DNA of 64,000 bases from Anaerolinea thermolimosa. Lineage in GTDB: Bacteria; Chloroflexota; Anaerolineae; Anaerolineales; Anaerolineaceae. The position numbers and the translations under genes are program-made. This document shows, piece after piece, positions 43,459 through 53,149 of this stretch. The notes below the pieces were generated by a model. It had not been told where the DNA came from. It did not search any database and saw nothing but the letters and a program-made list of their open reading frames with translations. Position 1 is the first letter of the stretch, and each line of letters begins with the position of its first letter. The stretch covers positions 1,877,150 through 1,941,149 of the forward strand of contig NZ_DF967965.1 of assembly GCF_001050195.2 (NCBI RefSeq), read 5' to 3'.

Positions 43459-46400
43459 TCAGGAAAGATCTTTGAACGGATGGCGCATATAGGCGGTAGG
43501 GGTCTGACCGGTCTCCTGTTGAAAAATCCGGCTGAAGTAAGACTGGCTGGAAAAGCCCACCTCGAGAGCCACCTGGGTGACCGAAAACCGCCCTTCGGAA
43601 AGTAATTTTTTCGCCTGATGAATCCGATATCGTCCAAGATAGGTCATCGGCCCAATGCCAACCTCTTTATGGAAACACCGCGAGAGATATTGCTCATTAA
43701 CATTCAAATAACCTGCGATGTCTGCCCGGGAAATCGGCTCTTTATAATGCTCGTGAATATAAACCATGGCTTGCCGCACCAACCGCTGGCCTTCACTCAC
43801 CGATTTCATGCTTTGCGTTAGAGCATGCTCGATACGCTGTATGATCTCCTGGCGTCGAAATACCCCTTTCGATAATACTGTGGCTACCCCTTTGTTCAAT
43901 CGTTTCATGTCCTCTCTGGTTAAAACCTGCGCGGTAAGAACAATCACCGGAATGGAACAAAGAGATGGGTCTTCCTGCATTCTTTGAATCACATTGAAAC
44001 CATCCACTTCAGGCATCATTAGATCCAGTAAGACCAGATCAGGGTGTTCTCTGCGCATGATCTCCAGCCCTTTTTTCCCTTCCGAGGCTGTCAGAACCTG
44101 AGCATCCGGAAGTTCGGTCTCAATCAATTCCGCATGGAGCTTGAGAATACCGGGCTCATCATCGACCACCAGGATCACTTTTTGCCGATCGTGATGCCCT
44201 CCCTTCAGCCCGTAGCGCTCCAGGGCTCTGACCAGCTGATCGGCATCCAGCGGTTTCAACATAAAATCTAACGTCAAAACTGACCCGGCATCGCTTTCGG
44301 CAAAGAGTTTATAAAAGAGCACCGGCACATCCTGGGTGGCAGAATTTTCTTTTAAGCCCTTAATCAATTTCCATCCAAGTTCTGCATCGGGTGCAAGATC
44401 GAGTACCACAGCCCCAGGCGGAGACATAGAGAGGGATTCCACCAGCAATGGCACTGGAGAAAGGGGGCGCACATCGATGTCAAAACCATTCCGCTTGAGA
44501 TATTTAATCAAATCGTGGGATTCATCAGGCCGATCAGTGAGAATAATAACCTGACCTTCGCGGGAAGAGGGCAGCGTCAGCGATGGCGCCGCAGTCTCTG
44601 ACATCGCTGGCAGAGTTATATGGAAGGTAGATCCACTCCCTTCCTGTCCATTCGATTCGACCCAGATTTTTCCCCCGTGCATTTCCACCAGCTTTCGGGT
44701 AATCGCCAACCCCAAACCGATCCCTCCGTACCCGCGCACCATTGTCCGATTGGTCTGGTGGAATTCGTCGAAAATGGCGCGCTGCTCTTCTGGTGCAATG
44801 CCCAGCCCGGTATCGCTGACTGCTATGTGAATCTGGCTCTCTTCTTGCGCAGCCGAAAGACGAATATACCCATGGGCAGTAAATTTCACCGCATTACTCA
44901 ACAGGTTGAGAAGCACCTGCCGCAGACGCGTTTTATCTCCCCAAACCTGAGGGAGTGGCCTTTCCAGATCAGTTATAAACTCAAGATTCTTCTGTTCTGC
45001 CAGCTGACGCCCCATCACGGCAACATCTTCCAGCACCTGAATCATGTCTACCGGTTGGTGAATAATATTCATCTGCCCTACCTGACTGCTGGCCAAGTCA
45101 AGAACATCGCGAATCAAACGATCAAGATGTTGCCCACTGACATAAATTTGTTCGAGGTAACGTGAAAGAATCGCCAGTGACTTTCGCCTTCCCCTCGACT
45201 GCTGGCGCATGGCCATTTCACTCAACCCGACAATTAAGTTGATGGGAGTGCGTAACTCATGGCTCACCATCGACAGGAAACGGCTCTTCAACTGGTTAGC
45301 CTCTTCAGCCGCACGTACTGCTTCATGCAACTGCAATCGTAACTGAAAGTTATGGATAGCGCTGGAAATCTCACCCTTTAAAGCATTGAAAAGATCGCTT
45401 GATACCGGATCAACAGGGGGTTGAGAGGCAATTACAAGATACCCAAGCTGTTCAGCACCCAGATGAAGAGCCTCCATGATCAAGCACGTTTCTTCCTCAA
45501 TCTCTTTCATGCAGGATGGTGGCAGGATCGTCTCCAGAGAGAAAACCATCTCTTCTGGCGGCACTTTAACTCGTCCCCCTTTTCGGTATCCAAAGAAAAG
45601 TCGCCCTTTTTCCTTTTCTTCCGGTTGATTTTCATAAAGCACAAGGAACAGGCTCTCAAAGTTTAGTTTCACCAACCCTGCTTCCAGGGCGGAAAGAAAG
45701 TCTTCCTCGTTCATGGCCACCAATAAATGAGCAACCATCTCGCGCACCAGGTTGACGCTCCGCGTCGAATGCCAGTTTCGGTGGACCTCCGCGCGAATAG
45801 CCAGCGTTCCAACCAGTATGCGAGCCTGTTGGGTTCGATCCTCAAAGCAAAAACGCTGTTCAGGGTTAAGATGCGGTAATACATACCGACGCAGGATCGA
45901 AATGGCTTCGTTCCAACGGTTAATATTGACTCCTTCGTCAATGGCCTGCTGTAAAAGAGACTGCAGGCTGTTCAGGAACAACCGCGAGCGTTCTTGAACA
46001 TAGGCACCACCCTGTTCACAGGGTCGCAATTCATCCGTGAGAATATGAAAAAGTCGTTCCGCCCATTCCATAGCATGGTTTTCGAGGGGAGTTCCCATAC
46101 TTCTGGCCATTTGAGCCAGTAAATCCTCGTAACCATCTAAAAATAGTTCTTCCAGCGATTGCCGGGATACTGTAAACGAATCGACCATCGCCGACTCCGC
46201 CAGGGGTTCAAGACAGCCGCAGGAACTGCGCAGAACCAGTTGCATGGGTAGAGTAACAATGTTCCCCCCCGGGCGCCCTAAAAGCTGGTCGTAGAGCAAC
46301 TCCACCGCAGTACGCCCCATTCTGCGGAAGGGTAAGCGCATCGTTGTAAGCGCCGGCATGGCACTGCGTGCCTCATGCCCATCGTTGAAACCAACCACGG

Positions 46401-47043
46401 CTACATCTTCCGCAATCCGGATTCCCCGCCTTCGTAATGCCTCGACAATCTCGATGGCATTAAAATCAGAATGGGCCACTACAGCAGTGTAGTCTATCCC
46501 GGGGATCATCCCCCGACGGTCAAGTTGTTCGAGCGTACCCACCAGAGACGGATCGAAATAACCGTATTCCTGCATCACCTGCTCAAACGCCGCACGTCTG
46601 ACTGACATGACCGGATTTTCTGGTAGAGAAACAAAGGCTATCCGGCTATGTCCGTGACGCACAACCAGGTGTTGGACCAGGTCTCGCATCCCCTGTAAGT
46701 TATCCACCAGAACCGCTGAGACACCCGGCAATCGTTGTTCAATTAAAACCACCGGCAATGGGGAGAATTTTTCAAGATATTGATAAACTTCATCTTCCGT
46801 AGCATTAAAGTTTAAGAAGGAATGCCAGGCAATGATCCCGGCCACGTTATTTTTCCCGATCCGTTCATACAACGCTGCCTGAGGAGATGCTGAAAAATCA
46901 TCTCCAGCCACATAAAGCAGGCGCAGGCCCAGGGTTTTTACCCCTTCCATAACCCCCCGCCAGAGGTTCCATTTCTCCTGGCTATAAGGCCCACCCAGAG
47001 AACTGCCAAAAAAAGCGATCGTTGGGCGTTTTACAGTTTGCAT
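43459..47043 (-). CDS. One-protein signalling system: LacI-type sensor, histidine kinase, two receivers, AraC output
   Basis: 1194 residues with no membrane segment. Residues 5-280 are a periplasmic-binding-like LacI/GalR ligand domain without its HTH (PTIAFFGSSLGGPYS, DVAVVGFNDGHEARS). A helical/GAF-like region follows (about 290-570), HisKA with SHELRTPINLIVG (phospho-His at about 594), HATPase with GGIGLGLAI (about 774), a divergent receiver (VVLDLAP, about 880), a canonical receiver (VVDDEPG, LLDLMMPEVDG; Asp at about 1006) and an AraC HTH pair at the C-terminus (SRADIAGYLNVNEQYLSRCF, VALEVGFSSQSYFSRIF). It should sense a cytoplasmic sugar and control the adjacent glycan genes. No ribosome site precedes the ATG at 47043. 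Confidence 0.92.
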   Translation of the reverse strand: MQTVKRPTIAFFGSSLGGPYSQEKWNLWRGVMEGVKTLGLRLLYVAGDDFSASPQAALYERIGKNNVAGIIAWHSFLNFNATEDEVYQYLEKFSPLPVVLIEQRLPGVSAVLVDNLQGMRDLVQHLVVRHGHSRIAFVSLPENPVMSVRRAAFEQVMQEYGYFDPSLVGTLEQLDRRGMIPGIDYTAVVAHSDFNAIEIVEALRRRGIRIAEDVAVVGFNDGHEARSAMPALTTMRLPFRRMGRTAVELLYDQLLGRPGGNIVTLPMQLVLRSSCGCLEPLAESAMVDSFTVSRQSLEELFLDGYEDLLAQMARSMGTPLENHAMEWAERLFHILTDELRPCEQGGAYVQERSRLFLNSLQSLLQQAIDEGVNINRWNEAISILRRYVLPHLNPEQRFCFEDRTQQARILVGTLAIRAEVHRNWHSTRSVNLVREMVAHLLVAMNEEDFLSALEAGLVKLNFESLFLVLYENQPEEKEKGRLFFGYRKGGRVKVPPEEMVFSLETILPPSCMKEIEEETCLIMEALHLGAEQLGYLVIASQPPVDPVSSDLFNALKGEISSAIHNFQLRLQLHEAVRAAEEANQLKSRFLSMVSHELRTPINLIVGLSEMAMRQQSRGRRKSLAILSRYLEQIYVSGQHLDRLIRDVLDLASSQVGQMNIIHQPVDMIQVLEDVAVMGRQLAEQKNLEFITDLERPLPQVWGDKTRLRQVLLNLLSNAVKFTAHGYIRLSAAQEESQIHIAVSDTGLGIAPEEQRAIFDEFHQTNRTMVRGYGGIGLGLAITRKLVEMHGGKIWVESNGQEGSGSTFHITLPAMSETAAPSLTLPSSREGQVIILTDRPDESHDLIKYLKRNGFDIDVRPLSPVPLLVESLSMSPPGAVVLDLAPDAELGWKLIKGLKENSATQDVPVLFYKLFAESDAGSVLTLDFMLKPLDADQLVRALERYGLKGGHHDRQKVILVVDDEPGILKLHAELIETELPDAQVLTASEGKKGLEIMRREHPDLVLLDLMMPEVDGFNVIQRMQEDPSLCSIPVIVLTAQVLTREDMKRLNKGVATVLSKGVFRRQEIIQRIEHALTQSMKSVSEGQRLVRQAMVYIHEHYKEPISRADIAGYLNVNEQYLSRCFHKEVGIGPMTYLGRYRIHQAKKLLSEGRFSVTQVALEVGFSSQSYFSRIFQQETGQTPTAYMRHPFKDLS

Positions 47044-47170
47044 GGGGCGAACATCAATTCAGTAAGAAAATGGGAATACATACAAAAATCGCTAACTTTC
47101 AATGAACGCAATTATACAGACAAACCCGTCAGATAGGGTATATTTGTCACTTCATCCCCCCTCTAATTCG

Positions 47171-47179
47171 TGCTACAAT
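47171..47179 (+). promoter_or_regulatory. Extended -10 promoter of the DUF362 gene
   Basis: TGCTACAAT has the TGn extension and five of six -10 bases. No -35 at standard spacing was seen. The predicted start leaves a leader of about 27 bases containing the GGAGG ribosome site. Confidence 0.4.
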
Positions 47180-47213
47180 TTTCCAAAAGTTTTCTTTGCC
47201 ACTGGAGGTATGG

Positions 47214-48302
47214 ATGAATTACAGGAGAAAATACCACACTCTTACCCGGCGTGAGTTCTTGCAGAGCCTTGGGTTAGCCGCCGCAGGGCTTGCACTGGCA
47301 GGATGCCAGCCAGGCTCGCAACCGCAGGGAAACCAATCTCCTATCGTGGCAATTGGAAAAGCCAAAACTTACGAACCAAAACTGGTACGGAATCAACTGG
47401 AAAAAATGCTGGATAGCATCGGTGGTATTGCCGATGTCCTGGCTCACGGGAATCGCGTGGCCATTAAGACAAACCTGACGGGTGGGTTAAGCTCCAAACC
47501 ACTTCCAGGAACCACCGAAATAGAAACCTATCTGACGCACCCCGAGGTGGTCAAGGCCATGGTCGAACTTCTTCGTGATGCGGGAGCCAAAGATATTTTT
47601 ATTGTCGAAGCGGTTTATGAAAAAGAGTCCTGGCCGGCTTATGGTTACACCGAGATGGCCAAGCAGGTTGGTGCCACCCTCGTAGACTTGAATTATCCTG
47701 AACCGTATCCGGATTTCACCGAAACATCTCCCGGAAGTAATCCTTTCATCTACGAAAAGTTTCTCTTCAACCCCATTCTGAACGAAGTGGATGCCTTTGT
47801 CTCCATTTCTAAGATGAAATGCCATAACTCTCTGGGGGTAACCCACACCATGAAAAACCTGGTTGGCCTGGTGCCCTTCCGCTCTTACCGGCTGAACACC
47901 ACAGATAATTACCGTTCTGCTTTTCACGGTAAGCCTGCCGAAATGCGCAAACGCCTGCCGCGAGTGGTCATGGACCTTAACCGCGCCCGCCCGGTCAACC
48001 TGGGGATCATCGACGGCATCATGACCGTTGAAGGAGGAGAAGGCCCCTGGATCACCGCCATGACCCCCATTCAACCGGGTCTCCTGTTTGCCGGTAAGGA
48101 TCCGGTGGCTACCGACGCAGTGGCAACAGCCGCAATGGGGTTTGACCCCACCGCAGAATACCCCAATGAACCCTTTGTGAACGGTGAAAACCACCTCAAC
48201 CTTGCTGCCAGCCTCGGGCTTGGCACCAACCATCTGGATCAGATCAAAGTCGTCGGCGCGAAAATCGAAGAAGTGATGATGAAATTTGCCGTGAGCTATT
48301 AG
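47214..48302 (+). CDS. DUF362 protein, Tat-exported lipoprotein
   Basis: 362 residues from the ATG at 47214 (GGAGG five bases upstream). TRREFLQSLGLAAAGLALAGC is a twin-arginine signal with a lipobox. The mature part is a DUF362 domain (AIKTNLTGGL, ISKMKCHNSLGVTHTMKNLVGLVP, LGIIDGIMTVEGGEGPW). DUF362 is often found with iron-sulfur proteins but here no ferredoxin domain is attached; its role is unknown. It is divergent from the sensor-regulator and is followed by a clear terminator, so it is a separate unit. Confidence 0.88.
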   Translation: MNYRRKYHTLTRREFLQSLGLAAAGLALAGCQPGSQPQGNQSPIVAIGKAKTYEPKLVRNQLEKMLDSIGGIADVLAHGNRVAIKTNLTGGLSSKPLPGTTEIETYLTHPEVVKAMVELLRDAGAKDIFIVEAVYEKESWPAYGYTEMAKQVGATLVDLNYPEPYPDFTETSPGSNPFIYEKFLFNPILNEVDAFVSISKMKCHNSLGVTHTMKNLVGLVPFRSYRLNTTDNYRSAFHGKPAEMRKRLPRVVMDLNRARPVNLGIIDGIMTVEGGEGPWITAMTPIQPGLLFAGKDPVATDAVATAAMGFDPTAEYPNEPFVNGENHLNLAASLGLGTNHLDQIKVVGAKIEEVMMKFAVSY

Positions 48303-48328
48303 ATTCTACTCCTCCGCTCCGCATGCAA

Positions 48329-48363
48329 AGCTCTGAGGAAGATCGCCCCCTCAGGGCTTTTTT
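48329..48363 (+). terminator. Intrinsic terminator after the DUF362 gene
   Basis: AGCTCTGAGG/CCTCAGGGCT makes a 10-bp stem with one G-U pair and a 10-base loop followed by six T, 27 bp past the stop. Confidence 0.85.
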
Positions 48364-48398
48364 GAAAGATCATCTTCATCTTACCGGGAGAGACGCGT

Positions 48399-49424
48399 AT
48401 GAAAGCCATGGTTTTGACTGAAATCGGCGACCTGAGCACAAACCCCTCCCCCCTTTCCTTACAGGACCTGCCTCTTCCTCCGCTGAAACCGGATGAGGTG
48501 TTGATCAAAGTATCCGTATGCGGGGTTTGTCATACAGAACTGGATGAGATCGAAGGCCGCACCCCGCCAGCCTTTTTACCCATCGTACCCGGGCATCAAG
48601 TGGTAGGCACGGTAATCGATCGTGGGTCTGAGGCTCATACCCCCATCGGAACCCGGGTGGGAGTGGCCTGGATTTTTGACTCCTGTGGAGAGTGTATCTA
48701 TTGCCTGTCAGGAAGGGAAAACCTTTGTCCACAATTCCGGGCAACGGGGCGCGATGCTCATGGAGGGTATGCTGAAACCATGATTGCCCGTGAAGCCTTT
48801 ATTCATACCATTCCTGAGAACCTGAGCGATTCCGCCGCCGCTCCCATGCTGTGTGCAGGTGCCATTGGCTACCGTTCTCTCCGACTGGCTGAGGTTTCCT
48901 CTGGAAAGGTACTTGGACTGGCAGGTTTTGGCGCTTCAGCCCATCTGGTACTCAAGCTGGTTCGTTATCGGTGGCCCGATGTACGTGTCATCGTATTCGC
49001 CCGCAATCCTGCTGAACAGGAATTTGCCCGCTCCCTGGGGGCGGTCTGGGCTGGCGGTTTTTCAGATCTTCCACCCGAACCAGTGGACAGCATCATCGAT
49101 ACCACCCCCGTTTGGAAACCCGTTGTATCCGTTCTTCCTCATCTCAAGCCAGGAGGGCGGCTGGTCATCAACGCGATTCGTAAAGAAAATACTGATCGCT
49201 CAGCTTTACTTGACCTGGATTATGCTTGCCACCTCTGGATGGAAAAAGAAATAAAAAGCGTGGCCAATGTAACCCGCACCGATGTGCGCGAGTTTCTCAA
49301 ACTGGCGGCAGAAGCCTCCATTGTGCCAGAAATTCGAGAATTCTCCCTGGCTGATGCCAACCACGCCCTGCAAGAAATGAAACAGGGAGGCGTTCCCGGT
49401 GCAAAAGTATTACGTATTGGCTAA
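48399..49424 (+). CDS. Zinc-dependent alcohol dehydrogenase (MDR family)
   Basis: 341 residues. CGVCHTELDEIEGRTP carries the first catalytic zinc Cys, and PGHQVVGTV has Gln where many members have Glu. The structural zinc site is CGECIYCLSGRENLC, and GLAGFGASAHLVLKL is the NAD(P)-binding turn. The DDLAE-type family of Zn-ADHs often reduces aldehydes or lactaldehyde; here it may handle the aldehyde released by the aldolase downstream. GGGAG lies upstream of the ATG. It precedes the KDG kinase by 54 bp. Confidence 0.87.
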   Translation: MKAMVLTEIGDLSTNPSPLSLQDLPLPPLKPDEVLIKVSVCGVCHTELDEIEGRTPPAFLPIVPGHQVVGTVIDRGSEAHTPIGTRVGVAWIFDSCGECIYCLSGRENLCPQFRATGRDAHGGYAETMIAREAFIHTIPENLSDSAAAPMLCAGAIGYRSLRLAEVSSGKVLGLAGFGASAHLVLKLVRYRWPDVRVIVFARNPAEQEFARSLGAVWAGGFSDLPPEPVDSIIDTTPVWKPVVSVLPHLKPGGRLVINAIRKENTDRSALLDLDYACHLWMEKEIKSVANVTRTDVREFLKLAAEASIVPEIREFSLADANHALQEMKQGGVPGAKVLRIG

Positions 49425-49478
49425 AAGAATTTCCAGGTTCGGTTAAAATCAACTCATCTCAAAAACGGGAGGGTATTC

Positions 49479-50519
49479 ATGACCACTACAGTCGTAACCT
49501 TTGGTGAAATTATGTTGCGGCTTCAGCCGCCCTCTTTCCAACGCTTTATTCAGGCGCGCTCTCTGGATGTGATTTACGGAGGCGGCGAAGCCAACGTTGC
49601 AGTTACCCTGGCGAATTTTGGCGCCCGCGCCCGGTTTGTCACCCGCTTGCCCGCTCATGATATTGGTGAAGCCTGTCTGGCTTATCTGCGCCAATTCAAT
49701 GTCGATTGTTCGCATATCATTCGCGGTGGTGACCGGCTTGGGATTTACTTCATTGAGGCCGGAGCGGCACAACGTGGTTCAAAAGTGATTTACGATCGCG
49801 CCAATTCAAGCTTTGCCACTATCAAGCCTGGAATGATCAACTGGGGCTCGGTGTTTACTGATGTTGACTGGTTCCACTTTACCGGTATCACCCCGGCTGT
49901 ATCTCAGGGGGCCGCAGAAACCTGCCTTGAGGCGGTAAAGGCCGCCAAGGCCCAGGGGATCACGATTTCTTGCGACTTAAATTATCGAAAGAACCTCTGG
50001 AAGTGGGGTAAAACCGCCAGCGAAGTCATGCCAGAACTGGTGGAGAATTGCGACATCGCCATCGGGAACGAAGAAGACGCCGAGAAAGTTTTCGGCATCA
50101 AAGCCCCGGAAGTAGATGTTCAGGCAGGGAAAGTGTCTGCTGAATCTTACCAGTATGTGGCAGAGAAGCTCGCCGAACGCTTCCCCAACCTGAAAACCAT
50201 CGCCATCACCCTGCGTGGATCGCGTTCAGCCAGCCACAACACCTGGTCAGGCGTCCTCTGGCAGCGCAATGGGGGATTCTTTACCGCCCCCACGTTTGAC
50301 ATACTTCCCATCATTGATCGCGTGGGTGGAGGAGATGCCTTTGCAGGTGGGTTAATCTACGCATTACGCGAGAAATCCTCCGATCCTGCTTATGCTCTTC
50401 GTTTTGCTGTGGCGGCTTCTTGCCTCAAACACAGCATCATCGGCGATTTCAACCTGGTGAGCAAGTCGGAGGTTGAAGCTATCCTGGCTGGTGATACATC
50501 AGGGCGGGTCTCTCGATAA
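49479..50519 (+). CDS. kdgK: 2-dehydro-3-deoxygluconokinase (KDG kinase), PfkB family
   Basis: 346 residues. TFGEIMLRLQPP at the N-terminus is typical of KDG kinases; YGGGEANVAVTLANFG is the first PfkB signature and DRVGGGDAFAGGLIYAL the second, with catalytic Asp. It phosphorylates 2-keto-3-deoxygluconate with ATP to KDPG, in the lower hexuronate or semi-phosphorylative pathway. The ManD dehydratase and KDPG aldolase complete the route. GGGAGG lies seven bases upstream of the ATG. A strong terminator follows. Confidence 0.9.
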   Translation: MTTTVVTFGEIMLRLQPPSFQRFIQARSLDVIYGGGEANVAVTLANFGARARFVTRLPAHDIGEACLAYLRQFNVDCSHIIRGGDRLGIYFIEAGAAQRGSKVIYDRANSSFATIKPGMINWGSVFTDVDWFHFTGITPAVSQGAAETCLEAVKAAKAQGITISCDLNYRKNLWKWGKTASEVMPELVENCDIAIGNEEDAEKVFGIKAPEVDVQAGKVSAESYQYVAEKLAERFPNLKTIAITLRGSRSASHNTWSGVLWQRNGGFFTAPTFDILPIIDRVGGGDAFAGGLIYALREKSSDPAYALRFAVAASCLKHSIIGDFNLVSKSEVEAILAGDTSGRVSR

Positions 50520-50545
50520 CCCCCCTTTCCTGACAGAACCCCTTA

Positions 50546-50576
50546 CCCCTGAAGCGATTTGCTTCAGGGGTTTTTT
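50546..50576 (+). terminator. Intrinsic terminator after KDG kinase
   Basis: CCCCTGAAGC/GCTTCAGGGG, a perfect 10-bp stem with a 5-base loop, is followed by six T. It separates the kinase from the epimerase-isomerase-kinase-aldolase operon. Confidence 0.93.
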
Positions 50577-50714
50577 AACCCTTCCTTCACGAGGCTCGTT
50601 CTAAAAATTCATGCTAACATCATTCTGAGAACGTTCAACTTTTTTAGTAGCCACTTGACCTGTAAATTTGGAATCGATCTCATTTTATCCTCTCCGATAA
50701 TCTGGAGGTGCAAA

Positions 50715-51668
50715 ATGCGCATTGTTATTATTGGAGGAACAGGGCATATCGGTACATACCTGGTACCGCGCCTGGTCAGAAGCGGCCATGAGGTCATCGT
50801 GATTACACGCGGGCAGAGTCAGCCATACCAGCTTCACGAAGCCTGGCACGATGTCCGGAAGGTGACACTCGATCGCACTGCCACCGAAGCGGATGGAAGC
50901 TTTGGCCCAACTATCCGCTCACTGAAACCTGATGTGGTCATGGATCTGCTTTGCTTTACACCTGAAAGTGCGCGTCACCTGGTTGACTCTCTTCGGGGTC
51001 ACATCCAGTTACTGGTTCACTGCGGAACGGTCTGGGTGCGCGGATATGGGAGTGAAGTTCCTGCCACTGAAGACCACCCTCGCAACCCCCTTACCGAATA
51101 CGGTTCCAGGAAAAACCAGATCGAAGCATTACTGTTGGAGCAGGCCCGAATTCACGGCTTCCCCGCCAGCATCCTCCATCCTGGCCACATCGTTGGGCCT
51201 GGCTGGGTGCCTGTTGGGCCAACCGCCTGCCACGACCCTGCGGCTATTGGCCGTCTGTTGCGCGGTGAAGAGGTGGTACTGCCTCATCTCGGCATGGAGA
51301 CACTTCATCATGTCCATGCGGATGATGTGGCTCAGGCATTTGAAAAAACCATATCTCACTGGCGAAATGCTGTGGGCGAAAGCTTCTTTGTGGTCTCTCC
51401 TGCCGCTCTGACCCTGCGTGGGTTTGCTGAGTCGCTGGCAGCGCGTTTCCAGATTCAACCCAATCTCCGCTTCGCCTCGCTGGAAGAGTGGCTGAAAACC
51501 ATTCCAGAAGAATTCCACGAGAGTGCACTGGCCCACATTCGTCACAGTTCCAATTGCTCAATCGAAAAAGCCCGCAAATTACTGGATTATCAGCCCCGTT
51601 ATTCATCTCTGGATGCTGTCGAAGAATCGGTACGCTGGCTGATCGAACACGGTCAAATCTGCATGTAA
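50715..51668 (+). CDS. NAD-dependent sugar epimerase/dehydratase (extended SDR)
   Basis: 317 residues from the ATG at 50715 (GGAGG six bases upstream); the 52 codons before it contain no ribosome site. RIVIIGGTGHIGTYLV is the dinucleotide-binding Gly motif, with VITRG after the second strand. The active-site YxxxK appears as YGSRKNQIE (Tyr and Lys three apart), and HPGHIVGPGW fits the SDR epimerase family. The substrate is unknown. It is the first gene of the operon with the isomerase 17 bp downstream. Confidence 0.83.
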   Translation: MRIVIIGGTGHIGTYLVPRLVRSGHEVIVITRGQSQPYQLHEAWHDVRKVTLDRTATEADGSFGPTIRSLKPDVVMDLLCFTPESARHLVDSLRGHIQLLVHCGTVWVRGYGSEVPATEDHPRNPLTEYGSRKNQIEALLLEQARIHGFPASILHPGHIVGPGWVPVGPTACHDPAAIGRLLRGEEVVLPHLGMETLHHVHADDVAQAFEKTISHWRNAVGESFFVVSPAALTLRGFAESLAARFQIQPNLRFASLEEWLKTIPEEFHESALAHIRHSSNCSIEKARKLLDYQPRYSSLDAVEESVRWLIEHGQICM

Positions 51669-51685
51669 TCCACAGGGAGGTTCTC

Positions 51686-53149
51686 ATGGCCCCGACGAGA
51701 GTCAAAATCGGTTTCGTTCCTACCCTCCGCGGGGGCTGGGGGCCAGTTTCAGACTGGTGTGCCCGAATGCGTGAGGATGGTATTCGGTTCCTCCAACAGA
51801 TCGACGGCCTCGAACTGGTTTACCCCCGCCCACACCCCGAAGATCCATCAGCCATTGTTCCCGAGGGCGGTTATGTTCCTGATGGCGTTGTATGTAATCT
51901 TGATCATGCCGAAGCGGTTGCAGCATACTTTGCCCGTGAGAAAGTAGATGGCATCGTTATCGGAGCACTCAATTTTGGTGATGAACGCAGCGCATCGAAG
52001 ATTGCCGAGTTATTGAAGGTGCCTGTGATGTTATATGCCACCAAAGAGCCTCCCGTTCCTGAAGGCCCCAGCCTTGCACGTGTCTCCGACTCTTACTGCG
52101 GAACGCTTTCGATTGCCGCAGGTTTATACCGTCGTAAGCTTCCCTTCCATTTCGCCGGGATCCTTCTGGCTGATGAACCTGCCTTTCGGCATGAAGCCGA
52201 GGTCTTCCTGCGTGCTGTGGCAGTGGTAAAGTCTCTGAGGAATGCACGCATCGGGCAAATCGGTTTGCGGCCCTCCGGGTTCGAAACGGTGGCCTATGAT
52301 GAAAAAGCCATGATTCAGAAGTTCGGCCAGAACGTCATTTATCTTGACCTGGCCGACCTGGTGCATCGCGCCCAAGAATACCTTGATGAAGACCCAAGGC
52401 TTGCGGAGATCACCCGGCGCACCCGGCAGAGTGTCGCACAGATTACTGTTGCTGAAGAATGGCTTCAAAAAGCCGCCCGCCTGGAACTGTCCATTCGCGA
52501 ATTCTGGCAGAATGCTCGACTTTCCGCCATGGCCATGTCATGCTGGCCATCGATTCAGCGCATGTATGGAATCTCTGTGTGCGCCATTTTCGGAAAACTT
52601 ACCGGTGATGGTCTCTTAACCGCGTGTGAAGCCGATGTCATCGGCGCCCTTTCCATGTTGACTCAGCACGCCGCCTCGCTTCACCAGGCAATTCCTCATT
52701 TCATCGATTGGACCATTCAACACCGAGACCATCCCAACCGTTTTCTAGCCTGGCATTGCGGAAACGCCCCAACCTGCCTTGCCGCCGATCCTTCTCGAAC
52801 AGCCCTCCGAAGCCGTCAGGATATGCTCGGAGTCCTGCCACCTGATCCCTGCGATGATCAGGCCGGCCTTTATCAATTCCAGCTGCGCCCGGGCCCGGTG
52901 ACTCTTTGCCGCCTGGCCGAATATGATGGTCAATGGAAAATGCTCATTGCTTCTGGAGAAATCATCCCTTCGGATGAAACCCTCACCGGCACGTGGGCAT
53001 GGGTACAGGTTCGAGACCATCATCTTCTTTACCGCACGCTCGTGGAAGAAGGGTTCATCCACCATGCCAGCCTCATCCATGGCAACCAGAGGGATTCTCT
53101 TTTACTCGCCTGTAAGTTTCTGGATATCAGACCTGTATTGATAGAATGA
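51686..53149 (+). CDS. L-fucose/L-arabinose isomerase-family protein
   Basis: 487 residues from the ATG at 51686 (GGGAGG upstream); the longer frame overlaps the previous gene. It has the FucI/AraA three-domain fold: an N-terminal domain (GFVPTLRGGWGPVSDW), a middle domain (ADEPAFRHEAEVFLRAV, RIGQIGLRPSGF), and a C-terminal domain (FLAWHCGNAPTC, YQFQLRPGPVTLCRLAEYDG). Metal ligands near CEADVIGAL and HCGNAP match the family. It should interconvert an aldose and a ketose. The next gene's start overlaps its stop by 4 bp (ATGA), so it is coupled to the kinase. Its sugar is unidentified. Confidence 0.85.
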   Translation: MAPTRVKIGFVPTLRGGWGPVSDWCARMREDGIRFLQQIDGLELVYPRPHPEDPSAIVPEGGYVPDGVVCNLDHAEAVAAYFAREKVDGIVIGALNFGDERSASKIAELLKVPVMLYATKEPPVPEGPSLARVSDSYCGTLSIAAGLYRRKLPFHFAGILLADEPAFRHEAEVFLRAVAVVKSLRNARIGQIGLRPSGFETVAYDEKAMIQKFGQNVIYLDLADLVHRAQEYLDEDPRLAEITRRTRQSVAQITVAEEWLQKAARLELSIREFWQNARLSAMAMSCWPSIQRMYGISVCAIFGKLTGDGLLTACEADVIGALSMLTQHAASLHQAIPHFIDWTIQHRDHPNRFLAWHCGNAPTCLAADPSRTALRSRQDMLGVLPPDPCDDQAGLYQFQLRPGPVTLCRLAEYDGQWKMLIASGEIIPSDETLTGTWAWVQVRDHHLLYRTLVEEGFIHHASLIHGNQRDSLLLACKFLDIRPVLIE

